From: an uncultured bacterium
GTDB lineage: Bacteria; Bacillota; Clostridia; Lachnospirales; Lachnospiraceae
Assembly (NCBI GenBank): GCA_947647735.1
Contig: CANSLJ010000010.1
Span: 1 to 64,000, forward strand
Direction of reading: 5' to 3'
Length of the DNA stretch: 64,000 nt
The position numbers and the translations under genes were made by a program. Within the stretch, counting starts at the first letter, position 1. The number at the start of each line of letters is the position of its first letter. Positions 41,243 through 50,038 of this stretch are shown here, one piece after another. The notes below the pieces were generated by a model. The model was not told the origin of the DNA. It made no database searches and was given only the letters and a program-made list of their open reading frames with translations.

Positions 41243-41350
41243 CAGCAAATATCTGTACAGCGCCCAGAGAATTTGTGAATGCTCAGCAGTCGCAAATTGC
41301 TCTGCCGTTGATGGTGCTGGGAAGATATTTGCGGAACTGGAATAGAGGAG
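41243..41350 (+). repeat. Intercistronic hairpin element (copy C) upstream of purM
   Basis: It begins 2 bases after the purE stop. The outer stem is CAGCAAATATC (41243-41253) with GATATTTGCGG (41324-41334), and inner stems pair CAGCGCC/GGTGCTG, CAGAG/CTCTG and AATTTG/CAAATT. The tail AACTGGAATAGAGGAG (41335-41350) supplies the purM ribosome binding site. Copy D before clpC has the identical 16-base tail with unrelated arms. Confidence 0.7.
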
Positions 41351-41357
41351 AATCGGA

Positions 41358-42383
41358 ATGGATTATAAAAAAGCAGGCGTAGACATCGAGGCAGGCTACA
41401 AGTCAGTGGAACTGATGAAGCAGTATGTGAAAAAAACAATGCGTCCGGAGGCGCTGGGAGGGCTTGGCGGTTTTTCCGGGGCATTTTCCATGGAGCGCTT
41501 TAAGGAGATGGAAAAACCCACACTTGTGTCAGGAACGGACGGCGTGGGAACAAAGTTAAAACTGGCTTTTGTGCTGGACAAACACGATACCATAGGGATC
41601 GACTGTGTGGCGATGTGTGTCAACGATATTGCCTGTGCAGGCGGGGAACCGCTGTTCTTTCTGGATTATATTGCCTGCGGGAAAAACTTTCCGGAAAAAA
41701 TAGCATCTATTGTAAAAGGGGTGGCGGAAGGCTGCGTGCAGTCGGAGGCGGCGCTGATCGGCGGTGAGACGGCGGAGCATCCGGACCTGATGCCGGAGGA
41801 CGAGTACGATCTTGCGGGTTTTGCGGTAGGTATCGTGGATGAGAAGGACATGATCACCGGCGCGGATATTGCCGCTGGCGATGTGCTGATCGGCATCGCC
41901 AGTTCCGGTGTGCATTCCAACGGATTTTCCCTTGTCCGCAAGGTGTTTGATATGACGCCGGAAAGCCTGAACACTTATTATGATGCATTGGAAACTACCC
42001 TGGGGGAAGCGCTTCTTGCGCCCACCAGAATTTATGTAAAGGCATTGAAAGCCGTAAAAGCGTCAGGCGTACATATCAAAGGATGCAGTCATATCACGGG
42101 CGGCGGTTTTTATGAAAATATACCGAGAATGTTACCGGAGAACGCCTGTGCTGTGATCAAAAAGGACAGCTATGAGATACCGCCAATTTTCGGGCTTCTT
42201 CAGGAAAAGGGTGGCATAGAAGAAAAAATGATGTACAATACTTATAATATGGGACTCGGCATGGTTCTGGCGGTGGATGCCCAGAATGCGGACAGGACGA
42301 TGAAAGCATTGGAAAAAGCAGGCGAAAAGGCTTATGTCGTGGGCAGCGTGGAAGCAGGCGAAAAAGGAGTGAAGTTATGTTAG
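41358..42383 (+). CDS. purM: Phosphoribosylformylglycinamidine cyclo-ligase (AIR synthetase)
   Basis: A 341-residue ATP-dependent cyclo-ligase that turns FGAM into [23 protein letters not shown] at the start, [16 protein letters not shown], the catalytic region [31 protein letters not shown] and [14 protein letters not shown] are typical. It is translated from ATG 41358, behind the tail of the hairpin element. Its last 7 bases overlap the start of purN, so the two are translationally coupled, the common order purM-purN. Confidence 0.97.
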   Translation: MDYKKAGVDIEAGYKSVELMKQYVKKTMRPEALGGLGGFSGAFSMERFKEMEKPTLVSGTDGVGTKLKLAFVLDKHDTIGIDCVAMCVNDIACAGGEPLFFLDYIACGKNFPEKIASIVKGVAEGCVQSEAALIGGETAEHPDLMPEDEYDLAGFAVGIVDEKDMITGADIAAGDVLIGIASSGVHSNGFSLVRKVFDMTPESLNTYYDALETTLGEALLAPTRIYVKALKAVKASGVHIKGCSHITGGGFYENIPRMLPENACAVIKKDSYEIPPIFGLLQEKGGIEEKMMYNTYNMGLGMVLAVDAQNADRTMKALEKAGEKAYVVGSVEAGEKGVKLC

Positions 42384-43051
42384 AGGAACAGGCTTTCACG
42401 GACGGACGTATCTTTGACGGAACGAGAAGGTTAAGGGTACTGGTCTGTGTTTCCGGCGGCGGTACAAACCTGCAGGCGATCATCGACGCAAAAGAGGCGG
42501 GAAAACTGGAAAATGCGGAACTTGTCCGTGTGATCAGCAACAAAGCCGGCGCCTATGCTCTGGAGAGGGCGGAAAAAGCCGGCGTTGAAGGAGTCTGTGT
42601 CGCCCCGAAGGATTTTCCGGACAGAGCGGCATTTCACAAGGCTTTTCTGGATGCGGTGGATGAAGCGAAACCGGATCTGATCGTGTTGGCTGGCTTTCTG
42701 GTTGTCTTGCCGGAGGAGATGATATCCCGCTATCGGAACCGGATCATCAATATCCATCCGTCTCTGATCCCTTCTTTTTGTGGAACAGGGTTTTATGGGC
42801 TAAAGGTACACGAGGCGGCGCTTTCCCGGGGGGTGAAAGTCACCGGCGCCACGGTGCATTTTGTGGATGAAGGAACCGACACCGGTCCTATCATTCTGCA
42901 GAAACCGGTCATGGTGGAGGAAGGTGATACCCCCGAGATCCTGCAGCGCCGCGTGATGGAGGAGGCGGAATGGCTCCTGCTGCCGAGAGTGATCGAACTG
43001 ATCGCCGAAGGGCGCGTCAGCATGGATGAAGGAAAAGTTTTGATCAGGTAA
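42377..43051 (+). CDS. purN: Phosphoribosylglycinamide formyltransferase
   Basis: A 224-residue PurN that transfers formyl from 10-formyl-THF to [20 protein letters not shown] holds the phosphate loop, the catalytic Asn-His-Asp set is in [11 protein letters not shown] and DEGTDTGPI, and LAGFLVVLP is the folate-side strand. It has about 20 extra N-terminal residues ([18 protein letters not shown]) compared with classic PurN. AAAAGGAG inside the end of purM precedes the ATG. Confidence 0.96.
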   Translation: MLEEQAFTDGRIFDGTRRLRVLVCVSGGGTNLQAIIDAKEAGKLENAELVRVISNKAGAYALERAEKAGVEGVCVAPKDFPDRAAFHKAFLDAVDEAKPDLIVLAGFLVVLPEEMISRYRNRIINIHPSLIPSFCGTGFYGLKVHEAALSRGVKVTGATVHFVDEGTDTGPIILQKPVMVEEGDTPEILQRRVMEEAEWLLLPRVIELIAEGRVSMDEGKVLIR

Positions 43052-43164
43052 AGAAACAGCACAGTGATGATGGTTGTAAAAGTGAGAAGATGATATTATA
43101 ATGACGCTTTAGACAGAACAGTCAGCAGTAATGCTTACCCATAGTAAATTTAACCAATACATTA
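43052..43164. other. Non-coding spacer between purN and the purD leader
   Basis: AT-rich, with no ORF supported. A possible -10, TATTATAAT (near 43093), is present, but no paired -35 that I can defend. Confidence 0.4.
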
Positions 43165-43308
43165 GCCGGTGTAGCATATATCCCTGAGGCGGCCTTTGAA
43201 AAACGCCGGTACTTAGCGAGGTATTTTCGAGCTTAGTACCGTTGCGTTTTTCGCAGAGCGCAAGCGTGCCGCAGAAGGGATATATGCTACACCGGCGGAC
43301 TAGGAGAG
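43165..43308 (+). repeat. Long structured leader (about 140 nt hairpin) upstream of purD
   Basis: GCCGGTGTAGCATATATCCCT (43165-43185) and its perfect complement (43276-43296) form a 21-bp outer stem. Inner stems continue it: GCGGC/GCCGC, GAAAAACGC/GCGTTTTTC and CGGTACTTAGC/GCTTAGTACCG with one mismatch. The tail GGACTAGGAGAG (43297-43308) is the purD ribosome binding site and is a looser match to the GACTGGAATAGGAG tail of copies A-D. Confidence 0.65.
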
Positions 43309-43317
43309 AAAAATCAC

Positions 43318-44592
43318 ATGAACATTTTGATAGTCGGCAGCGGCGGCCGTGAGCATGCTATCGCTCTGAGCGTATCCAAAAGCCCCCGGGCAGAAAAGAT
43401 CTACTGCGCCCCGGGCAATGCAGGTATTTCCGCGTTAGCGGAGTGCGCCCCCATCGGCGCCATGGAATTTGAAAAGCTGGTATCCTTTGCAAAGGAAAAA
43501 GCCATCGACCTTGTGATCGTGGGTATGGACGATCCGCTGGTGGGCGGCCTTGTGGATGAGCTGGAGGCGGCGGGCATCCGCACCTTCGGTCCGAGGAAAA
43601 ACGCGGCGATCCTGGAGGGCAGCAAGGCATTTTCCAAGGATCTGATGAAAAAGTACAATATTCCCACAGCGGCTTATGAGACTTTTGACGATGCGGAGAA
43701 AGCGCTGGAATATTTAAAGACGGCGGATTTCCCGATCGTTCTGAAGGCGGACGGTCTGGCTCTGGGAAAGGGCGTGCTGATCTGCAATACGCCAAAGGAA
43801 GCCGAAGAGGGCGTAAAGACCATTATGGAGGACAGGAAGTTCGGAGATGCCGGAAACCGTATGGTCGTTGAGGAGTTTATGACAGGAAGAGAGGTTTCCG
43901 TCCTGTCCTTTGTGGACGGAAAAACAATTAAGATCATGTCCTCCGCCCAGGACCACAAGCGGGCGGGAGATAACGATACGGGCCTTAATACCGGCGGAAT
44001 GGGAACTTTTTCACCCAGTCCGTTCTACACGGATGAGATAGATGACTACTGTAAAAAATATATCTATCAGGCGACCGTGGATGCGATGGCGGCGGAGGGG
44101 AGGCCCTTTCAGGGCGTTATCTTCTTCGGATTGATGTTGACGGAAAAAGGACCGAGGGTGCTGGAATACAACGCGAGATTCGGAGATCCGGAGGCACAGG
44201 TGGTACTGCCGCGGATGAAGAACGATATTCTGGAGGTGATGGAAGCCTGCATAGACGGAAAGCTGGATCAGATAGATCTGGAGTTTGAGGACAACGCGGC
44301 GGTCTGTGTGGTGCTGGCTTCCGAGGGCTATCCGCTCCACTATGAAAAAGGGCTTGCGATCTCCGGCCTTGAGAGATTTGAACAGGAAGAGGGATATTAC
44401 TGTTTCCATGCAGGCACGAAGTTTGATGAGAATGGAACCCTTGTGACGAACGGCGGCAGGGTGCTGGGGATCACCGCAAAGGGATCTGATCTGAAGGAGG
44501 CCAGAAAAAATGCCTATGAAGCCACGGAATGGGTGCAGTTTGCAAACAAGTATATGCGGCATGATATAGGAAATACTATTATGGAGTTATGA
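43318..44592 (+). CDS. purD: Phosphoribosylamine-glycine ligase
   Basis: A 424-residue ATP-grasp enzyme making GAR from phosphoribosylamine, glycine and ATP. The N-terminal MNILIVGSGGREHAIA, FPIVLKADGLALGKGV (ATP-grasp), GREVSVLSFVDG, GGMGTFSP and LEYNARFGDPEAQ with metal ligands are all present, as is the C-terminal NGGRVLGITAKG. Full length. It completes the local purine set E, M, N and D; purC, purF, purL, purH and purB are not in the window. Confidence 0.97.
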   Translation: MNILIVGSGGREHAIALSVSKSPRAEKIYCAPGNAGISALAECAPIGAMEFEKLVSFAKEKAIDLVIVGMDDPLVGGLVDELEAAGIRTFGPRKNAAILEGSKAFSKDLMKKYNIPTAAYETFDDAEKALEYLKTADFPIVLKADGLALGKGVLICNTPKEAEEGVKTIMEDRKFGDAGNRMVVEEFMTGREVSVLSFVDGKTIKIMSSAQDHKRAGDNDTGLNTGGMGTFSPSPFYTDEIDDYCKKYIYQATVDAMAAEGRPFQGVIFFGLMLTEKGPRVLEYNARFGDPEAQVVLPRMKNDILEVMEACIDGKLDQIDLEFEDNAAVCVVLASEGYPLHYEKGLAISGLERFEQEEGYYCFHAGTKFDENGTLVTNGGRVLGITAKGSDLKEARKNAYEATEWVQFANKYMRHDIGNTIMEL

Positions 44593-44647
44593 TTACGGTA
44601 ATTGCGGATCAGCGATGCGGTTATCAGAAAAAACAGGAGAGATTTAC

Positions 44648-46060
44648 ATGAACGGGAAAAAGTTAGTAAGAAGTACGATGTTAACGGTGCTCTGTATGGT
44701 GGGAATGTTGTATTTTAACAGTTCTGTGAGCATGGCTTACTGGGTTGTTGTTTCCAGCAATAATACGAATGTCCGCAACAGCGCAAGCACCAGCAGTGAT
44801 GTGATGACCACTGTAAATGCCGGGGACAGACTGTCTGTGGTCAGCGAAGAGCAGGATAGTGAGGGAAAGACCTGGTATCTGGTGTCGATCAATAATGTGT
44901 CAGGCTATGTCCGCTCCGACACGGTGAAGATGGAGTCCGAGGCGGATGCGTCCGCGTCTCTGGAGACAACCGCGCAGGTTGAGCCTGTGGCGTCGGATGC
45001 CGTGGAATCCATGCCGACTCAGGCGGCTACGGTAAACAAGAATGATGTCAATGTGCGTTCCAGTGCGTCCACCAGCGCAAGTGCGGTGGCAAAACTGCCG
45101 GAGGGCGCGGCGGTCACGCTGACGGGCAAAGCTTCCGACAGCGAGGGAAAGACCTGGTATCAGGTGAATTTCATCAACAATGGCTCCAATGTGACAGGCT
45201 ATATCCGCGAGGATTTTGTGAACCCCGGGGAGGTCGTGGGAGAGGCTGTGCCGGAGGGAGAAGGCGCGGAAGGCGGCGAGGAGGATCTTGCTGATATCTA
45301 TGGAGATATTCCGACAGAGGACGGTTCCGCTGCTCCAAACAATGACTATGAACTGTTTTTCGAGGCGGATGCGGAGGGCGTAGACTGCTGGTATATTCAT
45401 GATAATATTGCTCAGAAGCGGTATAAGCTGGAGCAGCTTATGGAGGCGGATGAGATGAATACGAAAAACCTTGAGATCAAGGATAAAGAGATCGGAAAGA
45501 TGAGGATTGTGGTGATCGTGCTCGCTGTTCTCTTTGTGTTGGCGCTTATGCTGGCGGGATTTTTCGGATTTAAATATAATGATCTGAAAGGCGATGAGGA
45601 TGATGACGACGAGGATGACGATGATGACTTCCGGGAGGCGCCTCCTGTGAGAAGGCGTCAGAGAACGGAGACGGAATCAAGGAATTACAGCAGAGAGGCA
45701 TCCCGCAGTGATGAAAGAGGCGCAAGGACTGCGCAGCGAAGGACCGAGGGCGTGCCCCAGAGAAGGCCTGCATCGGCAGCCGGCACCCAGAGACGTCCGG
45801 AGACGGAAGGAAGGACAGCGCAGCGCACAGCCCAGACAAGGCGTCCGGAGACAGAGGCGCCCAGACGCCCGGTTCAGAGCGCTGCAGGTACCAGAACCAG
45901 AAGCGCCGCACCTGCGGGACAGGTCAGAAGGGCCCCTGAGGCACCGGAGAAAGCACCTGTGCGCAGTTCTTCCAGAGGGGACGTGGAATGGAGATCCAAA
46001 AATTTTCTGACAAGGGATGAAGATGAGGTTTCCTTCATAGATATGGATGATGATGTATAA
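44648..46060 (+). CDS. Membrane protein with two extracellular SH3 domains and charged cytoplasmic tail
   Basis: A 470-residue protein. A signal segment (about 10-30, TMLTVLCMVGMLYFNSSVSM) precedes two bacterial SH3 domains (about 33-90 and 120-185), each with the NVRNSAST / NVRSSAST motif and ending in GYV/GYI. A membrane helix follows at about 285-310 (MRIVVIVLAVLFVLALMLAG). After it come an Asp/Glu stretch (DEDDDDEDDDDDF) and about 115 residues rich in Arg, Pro, Glu and Gln with repeats like RRPETE. SH3b domains bind peptidoglycan, so it may link cell wall and cytoplasm. I chose ATG 44648 (CAGGAG upstream). The function is not known. Confidence 0.83.
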   Translation: MNGKKLVRSTMLTVLCMVGMLYFNSSVSMAYWVVVSSNNTNVRNSASTSSDVMTTVNAGDRLSVVSEEQDSEGKTWYLVSINNVSGYVRSDTVKMESEADASASLETTAQVEPVASDAVESMPTQAATVNKNDVNVRSSASTSASAVAKLPEGAAVTLTGKASDSEGKTWYQVNFINNGSNVTGYIREDFVNPGEVVGEAVPEGEGAEGGEEDLADIYGDIPTEDGSAAPNNDYELFFEADAEGVDCWYIHDNIAQKRYKLEQLMEADEMNTKNLEIKDKEIGKMRIVVIVLAVLFVLALMLAGFFGFKYNDLKGDEDDDDEDDDDDFREAPPVRRRQRTETESRNYSREASRSDERGARTAQRRTEGVPQRRPASAAGTQRRPETEGRTAQRTAQTRRPETEAPRRPVQSAAGTRTRSAAPAGQVRRAPEAPEKAPVRSSSRGDVEWRSKNFLTRDEDEVSFIDMDDDV

Positions 46061-46068
46061 AATATAAT

Positions 46069-46120
46069 CAGCATAAGTTCGAACAGTGGTGAGAACTTAT
46101 GCTGAACTGGAATAGAGGAG
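46069..46120 (+). repeat. Intercistronic hairpin element (copy D) upstream of clpC
   Basis: CAGCATAAGTTC (46069-46080), a 12-base loop and the perfect complement GAACTTATGCTG (46093-46104), then AACTGGAATAGAGGAG (46105-46120), the clpC ribosome binding site. The 16-base tail is identical to that before purM. Confidence 0.72.
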
Positions 46121-46130
46121 GTGTGCTTAT

Positions 46131-48575
46131 ATGCAGTCACCCTATACGGAAAAAGCAAAATCTGTTTTGCAGCGGGCGGCGAAGGCGGCGCGCAAATCGG
46201 GACAGGGATACATCGGGACGGAGCATATTCTGCTCGGGCTTTACCGGGAGGAGAACAGTGTGGCGTCCCGTGTGCTTTCAGAGAACGGCCTGGATGAGAG
46301 CAGGCTCCTTCAGCTGATCCAGGATTATATCGTGCCGGAAGTCAGCGTTGTGATCCGGGAGAGGGAAGGCTATTCCCCGAAGGCAAAGCTCCTGCTGGAG
46401 GAGGCAGGCAGACAGGCGGAGCGGTTTGGCTCTGACCTGATCGGAACGGAACATCTTCTGCTTGCGATGATCAAGGAGAGCGATAATGTGGCGGTGAGGC
46501 TTCTCACCACGATGGGTATGTCCGCACAGAAAGTGTATGCGGATACGCTTTATGCCATCGGGGAGGATCCGAACCTGTATAAGACGGATCTGATGAAAGC
46601 CCGGGGGCAGCAGAAAAAGAAGGGCTCTACTTTAGAACAGTACAGCAGGGATCTGACTGCCCTTGCAAAGGACGGGAAACTGGATCCGGTGGTGGGCAGG
46701 GAGTCCGAGATACAGCGGGTGATCCAGATCATCAGCAGGAGGACAAAGAACAATCCCTGTCTGATCGGAGAGCCCGGTGTCGGCAAGACCGCCGTGGTGG
46801 AAGGGCTGGCACAGCGTATCGTGTCGGGGAATGTACCATTTACGATACAGGATAAGCGTGTGCTGGTGCTGGATCTGTCCGGTATGGTGGCGGGCAGCAA
46901 GTACCGGGGCGAGTTTGAGGAACGGATCAAAAAGGTGATCGCTGAGGTGATCGCCAGCGGTAATGTACTATTGTTTTTGGATGAACTGCACACCCTGATC
47001 GGCGCCGGCGGAGCGGAGGGGGCGATCGACGCCTCCAATATTCTGAAGCCCTCCCTTGCAAGGGGAGAGATCCAGTTGATCGGCGCTACAACGATAGAAG
47101 AATACAGAAAATATGTGGAGCGGGACGCGGCGCTGGAGCGGCGTTTCCAGCCGGTGACGGTGGAGGAGCCCACGGAGGAGGAGGCGATCGCCATTCTGGA
47201 GGGGATCGCATCCAAATACGAGGAGCATCATCGTGTGACCATCACGAAGGAGGCTCTTACGGCGGCGGTGCGTTTATCCAGCCGTTATATCAATGACAGA
47301 AGGCTGCCGGATAAGGCTATCGATCTGATCGATGAGGCTTCCTCCGCGGCGAGATTGAAGATCATGAAGACGCCGGAAAAGCTCTATGAACTGGAGGCGC
47401 AGATCAAGGAGCTGGATATCAAGATCGAGCGTTCCATCCGGTTTGAGGCTTATCTGCAGGCGAGCGAGCAGAAGCAGGAGCAGGATGAGCTGGTGAAGAA
47501 ATACAACCGCCTGAAGGACAAGGTGGAGCGGGAACGCATGGAAAAAAGCTATGTGGTGACGGAGGAGGATATCGCCGCAGTCACTTCCATGTGGACAAAG
47601 ATCCCGCTGCAGAAGCTGGAGGAAAAAGAGAGCGAGAAGCTGATGAAGCTGGAGTCCATTCTGCACAAGCGGGTGATCGGACAGGAGGAGGCAGTGACCG
47701 CCGTCTCCAGAGCCATGCGCAGAGGCAGGGTGGGGCTGCAGGATCCGAACAGGCCCATCGCGTCATTTTTGTTCCTCGGGCCTACCGGTGTGGGAAAGAC
47801 GGAACTCAGCAAGGCGCTGGCGGAGGCGATGTTCGGTTCGGAGAGCGCCCTGATCCGGGTGGATATGTCGGAATATATGGAAGGACATTCGGTGTCCAAG
47901 ATGATCGGTTCCCCGCCGGGCTATGTGGGATTTGACGAGGGCGGACAGCTCAGTGAGAAAGTGCGCAGAAATCCCTACTCCGTGGTATTGTTTGATGAGA
48001 TCGAGAAAGCACATCCGGATGTGTTCAATATTTTGTTACAGGTACTGGACGACGGGCATATCACGGATTCCAAAGGGCGTAAGGTGAGCTTTAAGAATAC
48101 GATCCTGATTATGACCTCCAACGTGGGGGCAAAGAGGATCATTGAGCCGAAGAACCTGGGATTTTCTTCCAGAACAAGCAAAGAGCAGGATCATGAGACC
48201 ATGAAAAAGAATGTCATGGAGGAAGTGAAAAAGCTCTTTAAGCCGGAGTTTATCAACAGGGTGGATGAGATCATGGTATTCCATCAGCTTGACAAAGATA
48301 ATATGAAAGAAATTGTGACACTTCTGTCAGAAAATCTGATCAGGCGGAGCAAGAAGCAGATGGATATCACGCTGAAGCTTACGCCGGCGCTGAAAAACCA
48401 TCTGGTGGAAAAATATACGGATCTGAAGATGGGGGCAAGGCCTCTGCGCCGGGCGATCCAGACTGTGGTGGAGGATGCGCTGGCGGAGGAGATCCTGTCC
48501 GACCGGGTGAAGAGCGGGGATACGGTTTCCGCAGGATGGAAAGAGGATAAGATCACCTTTACAGTGCGAGGATGA
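46131..48575 (+). CDS. clpC: ATP-dependent Clp protease ATP-binding subunit ClpC
   Basis: An 814-residue AAA+ unfoldase. The N-terminal double repeat (about 1-145; LGTEHILLGLYREEN-like IGTEHILLGL and IGTEHLLLAM) binds adaptors. D1 has Walker A GEPGVGKTA and Walker B VLLFLDELHTL; a middle (M) domain of about 40-50 residues separates it from D2, with Walker A GPTGVGKTE and VVLFDEIEKAHPD. The length and M domain indicate ClpC rather than ClpA or ClpB. It feeds ClpP. The usual ctsR-mcsA-mcsB genes do not precede it here; instead it is monocistronic with radA behind a repeated hairpin leader, and I see no CtsR operator (heptad repeat). Confidence 0.97.
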   Translation: MQSPYTEKAKSVLQRAAKAARKSGQGYIGTEHILLGLYREENSVASRVLSENGLDESRLLQLIQDYIVPEVSVVIREREGYSPKAKLLLEEAGRQAERFGSDLIGTEHLLLAMIKESDNVAVRLLTTMGMSAQKVYADTLYAIGEDPNLYKTDLMKARGQQKKKGSTLEQYSRDLTALAKDGKLDPVVGRESEIQRVIQIISRRTKNNPCLIGEPGVGKTAVVEGLAQRIVSGNVPFTIQDKRVLVLDLSGMVAGSKYRGEFEERIKKVIAEVIASGNVLLFLDELHTLIGAGGAEGAIDASNILKPSLARGEIQLIGATTIEEYRKYVERDAALERRFQPVTVEEPTEEEAIAILEGIASKYEEHHRVTITKEALTAAVRLSSRYINDRRLPDKAIDLIDEASSAARLKIMKTPEKLYELEAQIKELDIKIERSIRFEAYLQASEQKQEQDELVKKYNRLKDKVERERMEKSYVVTEEDIAAVTSMWTKIPLQKLEEKESEKLMKLESILHKRVIGQEEAVTAVSRAMRRGRVGLQDPNRPIASFLFLGPTGVGKTELSKALAEAMFGSESALIRVDMSEYMEGHSVSKMIGSPPGYVGFDEGGQLSEKVRRNPYSVVLFDEIEKAHPDVFNILLQVLDDGHITDSKGRKVSFKNTILIMTSNVGAKRIIEPKNLGFSSRTSKEQDHETMKKNVMEEVKKLFKPEFINRVDEIMVFHQLDKDNMKEIVTLLSENLIRRSKKQMDITLKLTPALKNHLVEKYTDLKMGARPLRRAIQTVVEDALAEEILSDRVKSGDTVSAGWKEDKITFTVRG

Positions 48576-48578
48576 TAT

Positions 48579-49955
48579 ATGGCGAAAGGAAAGCAGGCGA
48601 CCGTGTTTTTCTGTCAGGAATGCGGTTATGAGTCCAGCAAGTGGCTGGGACAGTGTCCCGGTTGTAAACAGTGGAATACATTTGTGGAGGAGAGCGTAAA
48701 ATCTTCCTCCGCATCAGGAAAGGGAGGCGGAAAGGCCTCTTTTTCCCGCACCGGAAATAAACCCGTGAAGCTGCGGGAGATAACGAGCGGGGCGGAGGAG
48801 CGGTTTTCCACCCATATGGAGGAGATGGACCGGGTGCTGGGGGGCGGTATTGTAAAAGGCTCCCTCGTACTGGTGGGGGGAGATCCGGGCATCGGAAAAT
48901 CCACCCTGCTTTTGCAGGTCTGCCGGCATCTGGCGGCGGATAAAAAGGAGGTTCTCTACATATCGGGGGAGGAATCCCTGCAGCAGATCAGGCTCCGGGC
49001 AGAGCGGCTCGGGGATTTTTCCGATTCCCTGTCTTTGTTATGTGAGACGAATCTGGATGCGGTGGAGGATGCGGTGAGAAAGAGTGAACCCGCGGTGGTG
49101 GTGATCGATTCCATTCAGACGATGTACGATGAGCAGGTCAGCTCGGCGCCGGGAAGCGTCTCTCAGGTCAGGGAAGTGACGGGAAGGCTTTTGCAGCTCT
49201 CCAAGGGGCTTGACATCTCCATTTTTGTGGTGGGACATGTGACAAAGGAGGGGACTGTGGCAGGTCCCAGAGTGCTTGAGCACATGGTGGATACTGTGCT
49301 CTATTTTGAGGGGGACAGATATGCCTCCTACCGTATCCTGCGCAGCGTGAAGAACCGGTTTGGCTCCACCAACGAGATCGGTGTGTTTGAGATGCGGACA
49401 GAGGGGCTTGCGGAGGTGAAAAATCCGTCGGAGTTTATGCTCTCCGGCAGGCCGGAGGGGGCAAGCGGTTCGGTGGTGGTCTGTTCCAGTCAGGGGACAA
49501 GGCCCATCATGCTGGAGGTGCAGGCGCTGGTCTGCCGGACGAACTTCGGGTTCCCCAAGCGGCAGGCAACGGGCACGGACTTTAACAGGATCAATCTGTT
49601 GATGGCGGTATTGGAGAAGCGGATCCAGATGCAGATCGGGGACTGTGATGCCTATGTGAATGTGGCAGGAGGGATCAAGGTGCAGGAGCCGGCTATCGAT
49701 CTGGGGATCGTGATGGCGATCGCTTCCAGCTTTAAGAACAGGCCGATTCCGGAGGATGTGGTGGTATTCGGGGAGATCGGATTGAGCGGAGAAGTGCGTG
49801 CCGTGAGCATGGCGCAGGTACGGGTGCAGGAGGCGAAGAAACTGGGCTTTTCCACGGTGATACTGCCGGAGAGCTGCAGGGAGTCCTGTCAGGAGATCAG
49901 CGGGATCAGGCTGATCGGGGTGCGGAATGTGCAGGAGGCTATTGAGATTATATAG
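48579..49955 (+). CDS. radA: DNA repair protein RadA
   Basis: A 458-residue RadA/Sms. The zinc finger CQECGYESSKWLGQCPGC lies at about 12-29, the RecA-like Walker A is GDPGIGKST at about 107-115, the RadA-specific KNRFG motif is present (VKNRFGSTNEIG), and the C-terminal Lon-like domain holds DAYVNVAGGIKVQEP. It is a branch-migration helicase in recombination. The clpC-radA order is usual in Firmicutes (3-base gap, probably coupled). Confidence 0.97.
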   Translation: MAKGKQATVFFCQECGYESSKWLGQCPGCKQWNTFVEESVKSSSASGKGGGKASFSRTGNKPVKLREITSGAEERFSTHMEEMDRVLGGGIVKGSLVLVGGDPGIGKSTLLLQVCRHLAADKKEVLYISGEESLQQIRLRAERLGDFSDSLSLLCETNLDAVEDAVRKSEPAVVVIDSIQTMYDEQVSSAPGSVSQVREVTGRLLQLSKGLDISIFVVGHVTKEGTVAGPRVLEHMVDTVLYFEGDRYASYRILRSVKNRFGSTNEIGVFEMRTEGLAEVKNPSEFMLSGRPEGASGSVVVCSSQGTRPIMLEVQALVCRTNFGFPKRQATGTDFNRINLLMAVLEKRIQMQIGDCDAYVNVAGGIKVQEPAIDLGIVMAIASSFKNRPIPEDVVVFGEIGLSGEVRAVSMAQVRVQEAKKLGFSTVILPESCRESCQEISGIRLIGVRNVQEAIEII

Positions 49956-50038
49956 GATTGTGTAGAGCTGAGTGCTGGCATAATTCAGGATAGTATGAGT
50001 TTATATATTGATATTGGTGCGAATAAGCAGGAGTGATT

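Noticed and set aside
43165-43308. The purD leader as a miniature transposon
   Set aside because: No target-site duplication could be identified at the edges and the tail joins precisely to a ribosome binding site. It is kept as a structured leader, with the mobile-element option noted as a finding.
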